A stretch of 64,000 nt of DNA from Hydrogenophaga aromaticivorans (GTDB lineage: Bacteria > Pseudomonadota > Gammaproteobacteria > Burkholderiales > Burkholderiaceae_C), in NCBI RefSeq assembly GCF_013387465.1, contig NZ_VYGV01000007.1:244549-308548 (forward strand), written 5' to 3'. Positions 8,685 to 17,846 of this stretch are shown here, piece by piece. The position numbers were made by a program, and so were the translations under genes. How positions within the stretch are numbered: position 1 is the stretch's first letter; each line of letters opens with the position of its first letter. The notes under the pieces were generated by a model. It was given only the letters and a program-made list of their open reading frames with translations, made no database searches and was not told the origin of the DNA.

Positions 8685-9800
8685 ATGACTTTCACGCCCA
8701 ACCAGATCCGTGTCGCTTCGTGGGCCGCCATCGCGCTGGTGAGCTGGCTGCTGCTGTCGCTGCTGGCACCGGTGCTCATGCCTTTTCTGCTGGCCGCCGT
8801 GCTGGCCTATGCGCTGCACCCGCTGGTCGAGCGGCTGCACGCGCGGCGCATCCCGCGCTGGCTCGGCGCCGGCCTGGCCATCACGATGCTGTCGCTGGTG
8901 ATGCTGGCTGTGGTGTTGCTGATCGTGCCGGTGATCACCAAGCAGGTGCCCCTGCTCAAGGATCAGGTGCCGGCGCTGCTGGACAGTGTCAACACCCGGC
9001 TGGTGCCGCTGCTGGCCCGTTTCGGGGTCGATCTGCAGGTGGACGTGTCGCTGGTGCGCGGCTGGATGCAGGAACTCATCACCGGCCACGAAAGTGAACT
9101 CATCCAGGGTCTGCTGTCGTCGCTGCGCATCGGTGGCAGTGCGCTCGCTGCCGTGTTTGGCAATCTGATCCTGGCGCCCATCGTGGCCTATTACCTGCTG
9201 CTCGACTGGGCCAATCTGGTCGAACGCAGCAAGGGCCTGATCCCGCCGCGCTGGCGTGCGGCGGTGCAGGGTTTTCTGGACGAAACCGATGCCGTGCTCG
9301 GGCAGTACCTGCGTGGGCAGTTGCTGGTGATGGGGGTGCTGGCGGTGTTCTACACCGTGGGGCTGGCCCTGGTGGGTCTGAAGCTCGCCTTGCCCATCGG
9401 GGTCTTCACCGGGCTGGCCGTGTTCATTCCCTACCTGGGCTTTGGTCTGGGGCTGGTCATGGGCCTGCTGGCGGCCGTGCTGCAGTTTCAGGCGCTGCTG
9501 GGCGTGGCGCTGGTGGCGGCGGTGTACACCGTCGGCCAGGTGGTCGAGAGCATGTACGTCACGCCGCGGCTGCTGGGCGAACGCATCGGCCTGCACCCCA
9601 TCGCCGTCATTTTTGCCCTGATGGCCTTTGGGCACCTGTTTGGCTTCGTGGGCGTGCTGATTGCCTTGCCGGCCAGCGCGGTGTTGCTGGTGGCGATCCG
9701 CCGGGCCAAGAGCCGCTACCTGTCCAGTGAGCTCTACCTGGAGGGCGCGGGGCAGCCGTCAGCGGCCAACCCCATGCCCGGGCAGGATGGAACGGCATGA
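8685..9800 (+). CDS. AI-2E family transporter / putative permease
   Basis: A 371-residue multi-pass membrane protein of the AI-2E/UPF0118 family (includes TqsA and PerM). About eight hydrophobic segments are visible, starting VASWAAIALVSWLLLSLLAPVLMPFLLAAVLAYALHP, with a hydrophilic central region of two amphipathic helices (residues about 85-150), and the family signature GVFTGLAVFIPYLGFGLGLV. I start at ATG 8685 because upstream codons are non-hydrophobic and unlike the family. The transporter-hda pairing is common in Comamonadaceae; substrate is unproven. The stop overlaps the hda start. Confidence 0.87.
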   Translation: MTFTPNQIRVASWAAIALVSWLLLSLLAPVLMPFLLAAVLAYALHPLVERLHARRIPRWLGAGLAITMLSLVMLAVVLLIVPVITKQVPLLKDQVPALLDSVNTRLVPLLARFGVDLQVDVSLVRGWMQELITGHESELIQGLLSSLRIGGSALAAVFGNLILAPIVAYYLLLDWANLVERSKGLIPPRWRAAVQGFLDETDAVLGQYLRGQLLVMGVLAVFYTVGLALVGLKLALPIGVFTGLAVFIPYLGFGLGLVMGLLAAVLQFQALLGVALVAAVYTVGQVVESMYVTPRLLGERIGLHPIAVIFALMAFGHLFGFVGVLIALPASAVLLVAIRRAKSRYLSSELYLEGAGQPSAANPMPGQDGTA

Positions 9801-10504
9801 GCAGCGGTCATCCCCCCATGAAACAGATGGCGCTGGACATTGGCCTGGCGCCCGTGCCCACGCTGGCCAACTTTGTGGCCGCGGGCAACGAAGCCGCGCT
9901 GGCCCACCTGCGCCTGTGGGCCGACAACCCGCTGCGCTCGCCCGTGCCCACCTTCCTGTGGGGCGAGGGCGGCAGCGGCAAGACGCACCTGCTGCGCGCG
10001 GTGCGCGAAGCCCTGCGCGACCACGGCAGCCGGGTGGGCTGGATCGACGCCGCCACGTTGCACCCCGCCGAATACGACGAACACTGGGAGGTGGTGTTGC
10101 TCGACGACTGCCAGCTCTACACCGCCGAGCAGCAGGCCGCCGCATTCAACTGGTTTGTCAACGCCCAGAGCCCGGCTCACGGGCCGGCGCGCTGGGTGCT
10201 GGCCGCCGCCGACCGGCCGCCGGCCGACCTGCAGCTGCGCGAAGACCTGCGCACCCGGCTCGGCTGGGGCCATGTGTTCCAGCTGCACGCGCTGGGCGAG
10301 ACCGAGCGCCGCGCCGTGCTGCGCCGGGCGGCCGACGAGCGCGGCGTGTTCCTCAGCGACGAGGTCATGGACTTCATGCTCACACGCTTCTCGCGCGACC
10401 TCTCCAGCCTGATGATGCTGCTCGACCAGCTCGATGCCTACGCCCTGCGCACCCAGCGCGCGATCACCATCCCGCTGATCAAATCCATGCTGGAAAACGA
10501 ATGA
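9797..10504 (+). CDS. hda: DnaA regulatory inactivator Hda
   Basis: A 235-residue AAA+ DnaA paralogue that, bound to the sliding clamp, stimulates DnaA-ATP hydrolysis and prevents re-initiation. The N-terminal QMALDIG (residues 10-16) is the clamp-binding motif. Walker A GEGGSGKT is at 56-63 and Walker B VVLLDD at 99-104. There is no DnaA DNA-binding domain IV, which separates Hda from DnaA. It overlaps the transporter by ATGA and is followed 6 bases later by a HAD phosphatase. Confidence 0.94.
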   Translation: MSSGHPPMKQMALDIGLAPVPTLANFVAAGNEAALAHLRLWADNPLRSPVPTFLWGEGGSGKTHLLRAVREALRDHGSRVGWIDAATLHPAEYDEHWEVVLLDDCQLYTAEQQAAAFNWFVNAQSPAHGPARWVLAAADRPPADLQLREDLRTRLGWGHVFQLHALGETERRAVLRRAADERGVFLSDEVMDFMLTRFSRDLSSLMMLLDQLDAYALRTQRAITIPLIKSMLENE

Positions 10505-10510
10505 CACCCG

Positions 10511-11179
10511 ATGCGCCTCGCACTCTTTGACCTCGATCACACCCTCATCCCCATCGATTCCGACTATTCCTGGGGTCAGTTCACCGTGACACTGGGCTGG
10601 CGCGATGCCGAAACCCACACCCGGGCGAACGACGCCTTTTACGAGCAGTACAAGGCCGGCACGCTGGACATCCACGAATACATCCGTTTCTCCGTGGCGC
10701 CCCTGGCCGAGCACGGCGCTCAAAAATCCGACGCCGCGCACCGCCGCTTCATGGACGAGGTGATCCGCCCTGCCATGAAACCCGTTGCTTTCGATCTCGT
10801 GCGCCAGCACCAGGACGCCGGCGACACGGTGATCATCGTCACCGCCACCAACGAATTCGTCACCCGTCCGATCGCCGAAGCCTTCGGGGTGGACGAGTTG
10901 ATCGCCATCGATCTGGAGCGCGATGCGCAGGGTGAACCCACCGGTGCGATCCGGGGCACGCCGTCGTTTCGCGAGGGCAAGGTCGCGCGTGTGGAACAAT
11001 GGCTGGCTGCGCGCGGCCATTCCTGGGCCAGCGTGGCGCACAGCACCTTCTACAGCGACTCCATCAACGACCTGCCGCTGCTGGAAAAAGTGCACGAGCC
11101 CGTCGCGACCAACCCGGACGCCCGGCTCCGGCCCATCGCCAGCGAGCGGGGCTGGCGCATCCTGAACCTATTCGAATGA
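10511..11179 (+). CDS. HAD-IB family hydrolase (SerB-like phosphatase)
   Basis: A 222-residue haloacid-dehalogenase hydrolase of subfamily IB. Motif I is FDLDHTLI with Asp7 and Asp9, motif II is IIVTATNEF, and the motif III/IV region includes REGKVARVEQW and FYSDSINDLPLLE. Relatives dephosphorylate phosphoserine, phosphoethanolamine or histidinol phosphate. The fixed order hda-HAD-pcnB-folK is seen across Burkholderiales; I do not assign the substrate. The stop overlaps the pcnB start. Confidence 0.9.
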   Translation: MRLALFDLDHTLIPIDSDYSWGQFTVTLGWRDAETHTRANDAFYEQYKAGTLDIHEYIRFSVAPLAEHGAQKSDAAHRRFMDEVIRPAMKPVAFDLVRQHQDAGDTVIIVTATNEFVTRPIAEAFGVDELIAIDLERDAQGEPTGAIRGTPSFREGKVARVEQWLAARGHSWASVAHSTFYSDSINDLPLLEKVHEPVATNPDARLRPIASERGWRILNLFE

Positions 11180-12831
11180 TCAAAAAATTCATCGACAAGC
11201 TGCTCGGCAAAGCCAGTGGCGCCAAGAGCAGCAAGACCTCCAAGTTCGGCAAACGCGAAGACGTGCCGGTGTCGGTGCACGGCATCGACCGCAGCCTGGT
11301 GGACCAGCGCGCGCTGGACGTGGTGCACACGCTCAAGCAGGCCGGGTTCGAGGCCTACATTGTGGGCGGCGCGGTGCGCGACCTGTTGCTCGGCCTGCGT
11401 CCGAAAGACTTCGACGTCGCCACCAGCGCCACGCCCGAGCAGGTGAAGAGCCTGTTCCGCCGCGCCTTCATCATCGGGCGGCGTTTCCGCATCGTGCACG
11501 TGGTCTATGGCCGTGGCCGCGAGCACGAGATGATCGAAGTCTCGACCTTCCGCGCCTACCTCGACAGCGCCGACGCCGAGCAGGTGAGTGGCAACGAGCG
11601 CACCAGCAAGGGTGAGCTCGCCAGCATGAAACACGCGGTGGACGCCAGCGGGCGTGTGCTGCGCGACAACGTCTGGGGCCCGATCGAGCAGGACGCGGCG
11701 CGCCGCGACTTCTCCATCAACGCCATGTATTACGACCCGGAATCCCAGGTCGTGGTCGATTTCCACAACGGCATTCGCGACGCCAAGAAGCTCACCCTGC
11801 GCATGATCGGCGACGCCGCCACGCGCTACCGCGAAGACCCGGTGCGCATCATCCGCGCCGTGCGTTTTGCCGCCAAGCTGAGCGGCCTGGGCTTCAAGTT
11901 CGACGCCAAGACCCTGGCGCCGCTGGCTTCCTCGCACAAGCTGCTGGCCGACGTGCCGCAGAGCCGCCTGTTCGACGAAATGCTCAAGCTGCTGCAGACC
12001 GGGCATTCGCTGGCCAGCGTCGAGCAGCTCCGGGCCTTGGGGCTGAATACCGGCATTTACCCGTTGCTCGACGTGGTGGTGGAGCGCGCCGACGATCCGT
12101 TCGTGAAACTGGCCCTGCAGGACACCGACCGCCGCGTGGGCGAGAACAAGCCGGTGGCGCCGAGCTTCCTGCTGGCCTGCGTGTTGTGGGCCGATGTGCG
12201 CAAGGGCTGGAGTCAGCGCCTGCAGCCGCGCGGCAACCAGCGACCGCCGCCGGCGTTTGGCGCCCTGCAGGACGCCGTGGACGAGGTGTTCGAGTCCCGC
12301 ATTGGTGACGTGTCGGGCCGCGGCAAGCTGGGCGCCGACATGCGCGAGATCTGGATGATGCAGCCGCGCTTTGACAAGCGCGTGGGCACATCGCCGTTCA
12401 GCCTGGTGGACCAGGCGCGCTTCCGCGCCGGCTTCGACTTCCTGCGCCTGCGCGCCCAGGTGGGTGAAATCGAAGAAGAACTCGCCCACTGGTGGGAGAC
12501 CTTCCAGAACGCCAGCGACGAAATCCGCGAAGACATGGTGGATGCGCAGCGCAAGGTCAACCAGCCCAAAGGCGGAGCTGGCGGCGCGCGCCGCGTGAAG
12601 CGCAGCGATGCCGATCACCCGGCCAGCGCGACCGAGCCGGATACACGCTTCCGGACGGCGGGTGAGGCTGACAACGACGAAGACGGCGACGACGACAACG
12701 CGCCAGCCGAAGCGGGCGCCTCCGCCGATGGCACGGCACCCGCCAAGAAGCGCCGCCGCCGCCGTCGCAAACCCGGTGGCGCAGGTGGTGCGGCCGGGCA
12801 GGGCGGCGCCACCGAAGGTTCCGGCGACTGA
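11176..12831 (+). CDS. pcnB: polynucleotide adenylyltransferase (poly(A) polymerase I)
   Basis: Adds poly(A) tails to RNA 3' ends and so promotes decay; class II nucleotidyltransferase. The head domain shows VGGAVRDLLLGLRPKDFD with Gly64-Gly65 and the metal-binding Asp78 and Asp80. TRYREDPVRIIRAVRFAAKL and the RRDFSINAMYYD segment are standard. The 551-residue protein carries a low-complexity tail with an acidic stretch followed by a basic KKRRRRRRK cluster, as in other PcnB proteins where it helps RNA binding. ATG 11176 overlaps the preceding stop. folK follows, as in E. coli. Confidence 0.95.
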   Translation: MIKKFIDKLLGKASGAKSSKTSKFGKREDVPVSVHGIDRSLVDQRALDVVHTLKQAGFEAYIVGGAVRDLLLGLRPKDFDVATSATPEQVKSLFRRAFIIGRRFRIVHVVYGRGREHEMIEVSTFRAYLDSADAEQVSGNERTSKGELASMKHAVDASGRVLRDNVWGPIEQDAARRDFSINAMYYDPESQVVVDFHNGIRDAKKLTLRMIGDAATRYREDPVRIIRAVRFAAKLSGLGFKFDAKTLAPLASSHKLLADVPQSRLFDEMLKLLQTGHSLASVEQLRALGLNTGIYPLLDVVVERADDPFVKLALQDTDRRVGENKPVAPSFLLACVLWADVRKGWSQRLQPRGNQRPPPAFGALQDAVDEVFESRIGDVSGRGKLGADMREIWMMQPRFDKRVGTSPFSLVDQARFRAGFDFLRLRAQVGEIEEELAHWWETFQNASDEIREDMVDAQRKVNQPKGGAGGARRVKRSDADHPASATEPDTRFRTAGEADNDEDGDDDNAPAEAGASADGTAPAKKRRRRRRKPGGAGGAAGQGGATEGSGD

Positions 12832-12855
12832 TCTCGATCCGTGCAGGCCTTGGGC

Positions 12856-13326
12856 ATGCCACAGCGCGCTGAAGTTACGGCCTTTGTGGCGCTGGGCGCC
12901 AACCTCGGCGATCCGGCGCAGGCCTTGCGAGAAGCCTTGCAGCGCTTGTCTGAAACCCCGGGCGTCCGGCTGGTGAGGGCCTCCAGCCTGTACCGCACCG
13001 CGCCCATCGACTCCAGCGGCCCGGACTACCTCAACGCGGTGGCCGAGATCGCCACCACGCTCACCGCACCCGATCTGCTCACCGCCCTGCAAGCGATCGA
13101 GCAGGGCGCCGGGCGAGAGCGTCCCTACCGCAACGCGCCGCGCACGCTGGACCTGGACCTGCTGCTGTACGGCAGCGCGCGCATCCATTCGCCAACGCTG
13201 ACCGTGCCGCACCCTCGCATGGGGGAGCGGGCGTTTGTTTTGGTACCGCTATCTGAAATTGCACCCGAGCGGGTGACTGACGAAGCACTGGCCGCGGTAT
13301 CAGGCCAAGGCATCCAGCGCATGTGA
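12856..13326 (+). CDS. folK: 2-amino-4-hydroxy-6-hydroxymethyldihydropteridine pyrophosphokinase
   Basis: HPPK of folate biosynthesis: transfers pyrophosphate from ATP to 6-hydroxymethyl-7,8-dihydropterin. Diagnostic sequence is FVALGANLGDP, the YLNAVAEI segment, ERPYRNAPRTLDLDLLLYG with the two metal-binding aspartates, and TVPHPRMGERAFVLVPL. ATG 12856 is preferred to GTG 12841 because GCAGG lies about 8 bases upstream of it. At 156 residues it has the normal length. It directly follows pcnB and is probably cotranscribed. Confidence 0.94.
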   Translation: MPQRAEVTAFVALGANLGDPAQALREALQRLSETPGVRLVRASSLYRTAPIDSSGPDYLNAVAEIATTLTAPDLLTALQAIEQGAGRERPYRNAPRTLDLDLLLYGSARIHSPTLTVPHPRMGERAFVLVPLSEIAPERVTDEALAAVSGQGIQRM

Positions 13327-13390
13327 GGCCGCAGCCGGAGCGCGTGCCCGAACCCAGGATGCCGTGGAACGGGCTTTGCCCGGCCACAGG

Positions 13391-13436
13391 CATCGCCCCC
13401 CTTGAGGGGGGTGACGCGAAGCGGCGCGGGGGGTGC
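13391..13436. repeat. REP-like palindromic element of Comamonadaceae type
   Basis: CCCCCC-TTGA-GGGGGG (96-111 of this block of 13300) is a 6-bp C/G stem followed by GACGCGAAGCGGCGCGGGGGG. I recognise this composite as a short repeat common between genes in Comamonadaceae genomes. It lies between the convergent folK and pdxH genes, where it may act as a transcript-end structure. Only one full copy is seen in this window. Confidence 0.55.
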
Positions 13437-13441
13437 TCCGT

Positions 13442-14077
13442 TCAGGGCGCCAGCCGCTCCCGCAGCCAACCGCCATCGCCTTGCAGCGTGTAGCGCAACC
13501 GGTCGTGCAACCGGCTCTTGCGGCCTTGCCAGAACTGCCAGTTGTCGGGTTTGAGGCGGTAGCCGCCCCAGTGCGGCGGGCGCGGGGGCTGCAGCAGGAA
13601 CTGCGCGCCGTATTTCGCGGCGTTGGTCACCAGCACGGTGCGGCTCTCGATCACCTCGCTCTGCGGACTGGCCCAGGCGCCGATGCGGCTGTCGAGCGGA
13701 CGGCTCTTGAAGTATTCATCGCTCTCGGCGTCGCTCACCTTTTCGACGAGGCCTTCGATGCGCACCACGCGTTCCAGCTCAACCCAGTGGAACTGCAGCG
13801 CGGCGTATGGGTTGCCGGCCAGCTCGCGGCCTTTCTGGCTCTGGTAGTTGGTGTACCAGACGATGCCCTGTTCGTCGTAGCCCTTGATCAGCACCACGCG
13901 CGTGCTCGGCCGCAGGTCGGAGCCCACGGTGGCCAGCGTCATGGCGTTGGGTTCGGGCACTTCGCTGTGGATGGCTTCGGTGAGCCACTGGTCAAACTGC
14001 TTGAGCGGATCGGCCTGGGAAGCGGATTCGCTGAGTTCGGCTTTTTCGTAGCTTTTGCGCAGGTCGGCGATGTTCAT
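13442..14077 (-). CDS. pdxH: pyridoxamine 5'-phosphate oxidase
   Basis: FMN-dependent oxidase forming pyridoxal 5'-phosphate from PNP or PMP. The 211-residue product starts [17 protein letters not shown] and shows the full family pattern: [43 protein letters not shown] (FMN phosphate contact), [14 protein letters not shown], and the C-terminal [10 protein letters not shown] substrate segment. ATG 14077 gives the normal length. It is convergent with folK and followed upstream by a cyclotransferase gene on the same strand. Confidence 0.96.
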   Translation of the reverse strand: MNIADLRKSYEKAELSESASQADPLKQFDQWLTEAIHSEVPEPNAMTLATVGSDLRPSTRVVLIKGYDEQGIVWYTNYQSQKGRELAGNPYAALQFHWVELERVVRIEGLVEKVSDAESDEYFKSRPLDSRIGAWASPQSEVIESRTVLVTNAAKYGAQFLLQPPRPPHWGGYRLKPDNWQFWQGRKSRLHDRLRYTLQGDGGWLRERLAP

Positions 14078-14121
14078 GCGGCCAGTATAGGCAGCCAGGG
14101 GAGCGTGGTGCTTGCGCGCGG

Positions 14122-14781
14122 TCAATCGGCTGCTTCGGGCGGGGCCAGCCGCAGCAGGCGCTCCAGCGCGTGGTCTTCGATGCCGTGGGCGCGCAGGCCG
14201 TGCAGCGTCTGGCGGGCGTAGTCCAGCGTGCTGCCGTAGCGCCCTCGGCAGTGCGTGAAGATGTCGCGGTAGCGTTCGTCGTCGAGCGTGCCGGTGTAGT
14301 TGGGGCTGCGGCGCGACAGCGTGAAGGCCAGCGCCTGCACCGGGCCTTGTGCGGTCTGGCAGTGCAGCCACTTCGGGTCGTACACGGGGTTGGGCATTTC
14401 GCGCGCCCAGAGCGTGGGAAACAGCGCCTCAACCTGGGTGTGGGGCACCCGCAGTGCCAGTCCCGTGCAGCTGCCGCCGCTCATCAGCGCGAACACCAGG
14501 CCGGGCCGCTCGGGTGTGCCGCGGTTGACCCGGCTCCACATCTGCAGGCAGCGGTGGTAGCCGTGCACCCGGGCCAGGCGCTGTTCGGCGGCGTCGAACT
14601 CGGGCCGCCAGACCAGTGAGGCGTAGCCGAACACCCACAGGTCGGGCGTGGGCCCCTGGCTGCGCCATTCGGCCAGGGTGTCGGCCATCATCCGGGCGCC
14701 GTCGCGGCGGGCCGGGTCCCAGGTGTCGGGTCGGCGGGCTCGGGGGATGCTTTGGGCAGGATGCATGTCAGGTGGGGCCAT
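14122..14781 (-). CDS. gamma-glutamylcyclotransferase (ChaC-like)
   Basis: A 219-residue ChaC-type gamma-glutamylcyclotransferase, expected to cleave glutathione to 5-oxoproline and Cys-Gly. The [15 protein letters not shown] segment matches the family glycine-rich substrate loop, and [19 protein letters not shown] and CTGLALRVP follow the known order. The N-terminal 40 residues are unusually basic and proline-rich; starting at the internal methionines would shorten it. A pdxH gene lies 44 bases downstream on the same strand. Substrate specificity is inferred from family only. Confidence 0.88.
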   Translation of the reverse strand: MAPPDMHPAQSIPRARRPDTWDPARRDGARMMADTLAEWRSQGPTPDLWVFGYASLVWRPEFDAAEQRLARVHGYHRCLQMWSRVNRGTPERPGLVFALMSGGSCTGLALRVPHTQVEALFPTLWAREMPNPVYDPKWLHCQTAQGPVQALAFTLSRRSPNYTGTLDDERYRDIFTHCRGRYGSTLDYARQTLHGLRAHGIEDHALERLLRLAPPEAAD

Positions 14782-14886
14782 TTAGAATGCGGGGTTGGTC
14801 GCACAGGCCTTGGGGGTCATTGCCCTGGCCGGCTGCGAACAGTGCCGATTTTCTCTTGCCCATTGTTTTTCAGGGAGTGTTTGACC

Positions 14887-15444
14887 ATGTCTTCTCAAGA
14901 TGACGATCAGGAAGGCCGCGTCGTCGCGGCGGTGTTGATAGCTGCCGTGTTGCTGGCCGTGGGCCTGTCGGTGGGCTTCGGCATCCAGAAAGCCCGTGGC
15001 ACCGGCAGCGCCGCGGCAACCGCTGTGGTGGCCGCGCCCGTTGCCGACGCGCCAGCCGCCGCCGATGCACCCGTCAGCGCCGCACCCGCCGCCGTTGTCC
15101 CGATGGTGGCCGACGACGCCAGCGTGGTGATCGAAAACGGCGTGGTCACGTTCTACTTCGCCTCCGGAAAAGCCGACCTGGCTTCCGGCGCGCTGGACGC
15201 GCTGGGCGATGCGATCGCCGCCGCCAAGGGGGGCAAGCGCCTGGTCTTGTCCGGCTTCCACGACGCCACCGGCAACCCGGCCCAGAACGCCGAGCTGGCC
15301 AAGAAGCGCGCCCTCTCGGTGCGCGACGCCTTGGTGGGCGCTGGCGTGGCCGCCGCTTCGCTGGAACTCAAGAAACCCGAAGAAGCCACCGGCACCGGCA
15401 ACGACGCCGAAGCCCGCCGCGTGGAAGTGATGATCGTCGACTGA
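14887..15444 (+). CDS. OmpA-domain protein with single membrane anchor
   Basis: A 185-residue protein with one N-terminal transmembrane helix (VVAAVLIAAVLLAVGLSVGFGI, read as two overlapping parts), an Ala/Pro-rich linker (residues about 40-75), and an OmpA C-terminal-type domain (VTFYFASGKADLASGALDAL; LVLSGFHDATG; AELAKKRALSVRDAL). The canonical NxxLSxxRA is present as NAELAKKRA. Such proteins tether the cell envelope to peptidoglycan; here the short form probably sits in the inner membrane. ATG 14887 has a GGGAG ribosome binding site. A strong terminator follows. Confidence 0.85.
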   Translation: MSSQDDDQEGRVVAAVLIAAVLLAVGLSVGFGIQKARGTGSAAATAVVAAPVADAPAAADAPVSAAPAAVVPMVADDASVVIENGVVTFYFASGKADLASGALDALGDAIAAAKGGKRLVLSGFHDATGNPAQNAELAKKRALSVRDALVGAGVAAASLELKKPEEATGTGNDAEARRVEVMIVD

Positions 15445-15462
15445 TCCTCGTGTCTCGCGCCC

Positions 15463-15495
15463 GCAAAAAAAAGCCCGGCAGTCCGGGCTTTTTTG
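15463..15495. terminator. bidirectional terminator between the OmpA-domain gene and gloA
   Basis: AAAAAAAAGCCCGG-CAGT-CCGGGCTTTTTT, a 6-bp GC stem with A and T runs, lies between two convergent genes and can serve both. Confidence 0.88.
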
Positions 15496-15521
15496 TGGGC
15501 GCCTGCAGTGCAGGCTGCGCA

Positions 15522-15935
15522 TCAGCGCAAGCCGGCACCGCCTTCGGTTTCCGCGCGCTGGATCAGCTCGATCTTGTAACCGTCGGGGTCGGTCACGAAG
15601 GCGATCACGGTGCTGCCGCCTTTGACCGGGCCGGCCTCGCGCGTGACGTTGCCGCCCGCGGCCTTGATCTTTTCGCAGGCGGCGTAGGCGTCGGGCACGC
15701 CCAGGGCGATGTGGCCATAGGCCGTGCCCATGTCGTAGCTGTCGGTGCCCCAGTTCCAGGTGAGTTCGATCTCTGCCTGGCCGGGGTTGCCACCCTCAAA
15801 GCCCAGAAAGGCCAGCGAATATTTGTACTCCGGGTTCTCCGAGGTACGCAGCAGTTGCATGCCCATCACCTGGGTGTAGAAGTCGATCGAGCGCTGCAGG
15901 TTGCCCACGCGCAGCATGGTGTGAAGGAATCGCAT
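15522..15935 (-). CDS. gloA: lactoylglutathione lyase (glyoxalase I)
   Basis: Converts the methylglyoxal-glutathione hemithioacetal to S-lactoylglutathione. The 137-residue protein is a typical bacterial Glo[26 protein letters not shown] (metal-ligand His), [15 protein letters not shown] (metal-ligand Glu), YGHIALGV (second His) and [11 protein letters not shown] (second Glu). ATG 15935 gives the exact family start. It is cytosolic and, in this family, usually Ni-dependent. The divergent or upstream neighbour on the same strand is a hotdog thioesterase. Confidence 0.95.
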   Translation of the reverse strand: MRFLHTMLRVGNLQRSIDFYTQVMGMQLLRTSENPEYKYSLAFLGFEGGNPGQAEIELTWNWGTDSYDMGTAYGHIALGVPDAYAACEKIKAAGGNVTREAGPVKGGSTVIAFVTDPDGYKIELIQRAETEGGAGLR

Positions 15936-15969
15936 GTCGGGTTCTCTCGGGTCGGTTCGTGGACCGCGA

Positions 15970-16533
15970 TTATGTCGTCGCACCGCCCGCGGGTTTGTGC
16001 TGCAGGTCGAATACCAGGCAGGTCGTGGTGGCATGGGCGTAGAGCGTGCCGTCGGGCCCGACCAGTTGCGCCTCGGCGGTGGCGAGCTGGCGGCCACAGT
16101 GGATCACGCGGCCGATGGCGCGCACGCGCGGCACCTTGGGCGTGAGGGCGCGCACGATGTTCACGCTGAGCTCGGCGGTGGTGTAGGCGCGGCCGGGCGG
16201 CATCTTGGTGTGCACCGCGCAGCCCAGCGCGGAGTCGAGCAGGGTGGCGAACCAGCCGCCGTGCACCGTGCCCATGGGGTTGAAATGCTGCGGGCCCGGC
16301 GTGCCCTGGAAGATGGCGCTGCCGTCGCCCACTTCGACGATCAGGAAGTCCAGCGTCTGGGCGATGGCGGCATAGGGAATTTCGCCCTGCAGCAAAGCCT
16401 GCATCACTTCCAGACCGGTCTTGCCGGCGATCTGTTCGGGTCGGGCCACACCGGGCCCGGGGCCGGCGGCCAGGCGCTGCTGAATTTCTTGCTCCTGGGC
16501 CAGCCAGGTTTCCAGGTTGTCGTTGGCGCTCAT
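15970..16533 (-). CDS. PaaI-type hotdog thioesterase
   Basis: A 187-residue acyl-CoA thioesterase-like protein with a PaaI/4HBT hotdog domain in its C-terminal two thirds: [24 protein letters not shown] (the HGG catalytic turn), [13 protein letters not shown] and [18 protein letters not shown]. The N-terminal 50 residues form a helical extension. It faces a MarR regulator across 51 bases that contain an inverted repeat, so it is probably the regulated target. The acyl substrate is unknown. Confidence 0.88.
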   Translation of the reverse strand: MSANDNLETWLAQEQEIQQRLAAGPGPGVARPEQIAGKTGLEVMQALLQGEIPYAAIAQTLDFLIVEVGDGSAIFQGTPGPQHFNPMGTVHGGWFATLLDSALGCAVHTKMPPGRAYTTAELSVNIVRALTPKVPRVRAIGRVIHCGRQLATAEAQLVGPDGTLYAHATTTCLVFDLQHKPAGGATT

Positions 16534-16549
16534 GGGTGCTCCATAACAG

Positions 16550-16576
16550 TTGTATATGCATTAATTGTAGATACAA
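16550..16576. promoter_or_regulatory. inverted repeat, likely MarR operator
   Basis: TTGTAT at 16550-16555 and ATACAA at 16571-16576 form an inverted repeat with a 15-base AT-rich spacer, midway between the divergent thioesterase and MarR genes. MarR proteins commonly bind such palindromes to repress both directions. Confidence 0.55.
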
Positions 16577-16584
16577 TCAACCGC

Positions 16585-17073
16585 ATGAACCCTGTCACCA
16601 CCGCGTCAAACCCCACAGGCGCTGCGGTCAAGCCGCAGGGCTGCACCAACCTCAAGCTGCGCCAGCTGATGCGCCGCGTGGCGCAGCACTACGACAGCGA
16701 GGTGGGCAAGTCGGGGCTGAAGGGCACGCAGTATTCGCTGCTGTCCTACGTGGTCAAGCTCGGGCCGATCCGGGCCGTGGACCTGGCCGCCGAAATGAAG
16801 GTCAGCACCTCCACCCTGTCGCGCAACCTGCAGCCGCTGGTGGCCGCGGGCTGGCTGGCGGTGGGGCCGGGTGTCGACGCGCGCAGCCACCTGATCAGCG
16901 CCACCGAGGCCGGTCAGGCCAAGCGGGCCGAGGCCCAGCGGCGCTGGCGTGTGGCGCAAGAGGGCATCAACCGGGCGCTCGGCGTGGAGCGCGTGGTGGC
17001 CCTGCACAGCTTGCTGGACGAAGCCATGGCCCGCCTGTCACCGGGGGACGGTGACGACGAGCTCAGCCCTTGA
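16585..17073 (+). CDS. MarR family winged-helix transcriptional regulator
   Basis: A 162-residue MarR-type regulator. The winged helix-turn-helix is clear: GTQYSLLSYVVKLGPIRAVDLAAEM, then MKVSTSTLSRNLQPLVAAGWL as recognition helix, and a wing around ARSHLISATEAG. Dimerisation helices flank it. It is divergent from a hotdog thioesterase with an inverted repeat between them. The last 11 bases overlap the convergent downstream gene. The ligand is not predictable. Confidence 0.9.
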   Translation: MNPVTTASNPTGAAVKPQGCTNLKLRQLMRRVAQHYDSEVGKSGLKGTQYSLLSYVVKLGPIRAVDLAAEMKVSTSTLSRNLQPLVAAGWLAVGPGVDARSHLISATEAGQAKRAEAQRRWRVAQEGINRALGVERVVALHSLLDEAMARLSPGDGDDELSP

Positions 17074-17668
17074 ATCCCACCAGCTCGCTGTAGGCCTGGC
17101 GCGTTTCCGGCGACACCGAGGCCACCAGTTGGGCATACGGCGTCTGGTGGCGGGCGAGCACGCGCGCGGAGGCGGTCGCGCGGGTCCGGCAATACCAGTG
17201 GCAGGTGTGCTGCATCAGGTACAGCTCGGCCAGCAGGGTGTAGGCGCGGTCGCGTTCGCTGCGTTGCGCCGTGTTGTCCACCGTTTGCTGGATGCCGCGG
17301 GCGTGGATGCGCATGGCTTCACGCAGGTCGAAACTGGCGCCCGGCAACCAGCGGTCGGCGTAGGGCAGGGCGATGCGGTTGACGCGGAACGGTGCGGCCG
17401 CGTCCTTGGCCAGACCAGCGGCGAAGCGCTGGAACTGGCTGGCCAACGAGGCTTCGGTGGACGCCTGCAGTTGCCAGATCTGCTGGCGGCGCTCGGGGTC
17501 TTTTTCGCTCAGTGCCCGCATGTAGCCCTCGCTCAGGCGTTCCATCAGTTTTTCGATCTGGAACTGGCCGAGATGGCGCCCCAGCAGCAGGATGCGCTGG
17601 CGCTGGTCTGTGGTCTTGAGGATGAAGGCACCGGCAAAGGCCAGCAGGCTGAGTGTGAAGATATCCAT
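17063..17668 (-). CDS. hypothetical protein with N-terminal membrane helix
   Basis: A 201-residue protein I do not recognise. It starts with one hydrophobic segment (DIFTLSLLAFAGAFIL), which may be a membrane anchor. The remainder is soluble, charged and probably helical (QIEKLMERLSEGYMRALSEKDPERRQQIWQLQ), with a Cys-containing HTCHWYCRT stretch near residue 160. Overlap of 11 bases with the convergent MarR gene suggests compact but independent expression. No catalytic motif is evident. Confidence 0.6.
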   Translation of the reverse strand: MDIFTLSLLAFAGAFILKTTDQRQRILLLGRHLGQFQIEKLMERLSEGYMRALSEKDPERRQQIWQLQASTEASLASQFQRFAAGLAKDAAAPFRVNRIALPYADRWLPGASFDLREAMRIHARGIQQTVDNTAQRSERDRAYTLLAELYLMQHTCHWYCRTRATASARVLARHQTPYAQLVASVSPETRQAYSELVGFKG

Positions 17669-17846
17669 GGCGAAACCGGAGCGCAGAAGGCATGCAGTGT
17701 AGTCACTGCCCATGGCGCTGGTGGCGCAGGCTTCAAGTCGCTGGTGCGCGCGGCCGATACCCTCTCGGAAGACCACGCGTCCGCGGAGGCCGTCCAACAG
17801 CGAAAATGGCGCAGCTTTCGGTACCGCCGGAACCCCGGTCCCAACC

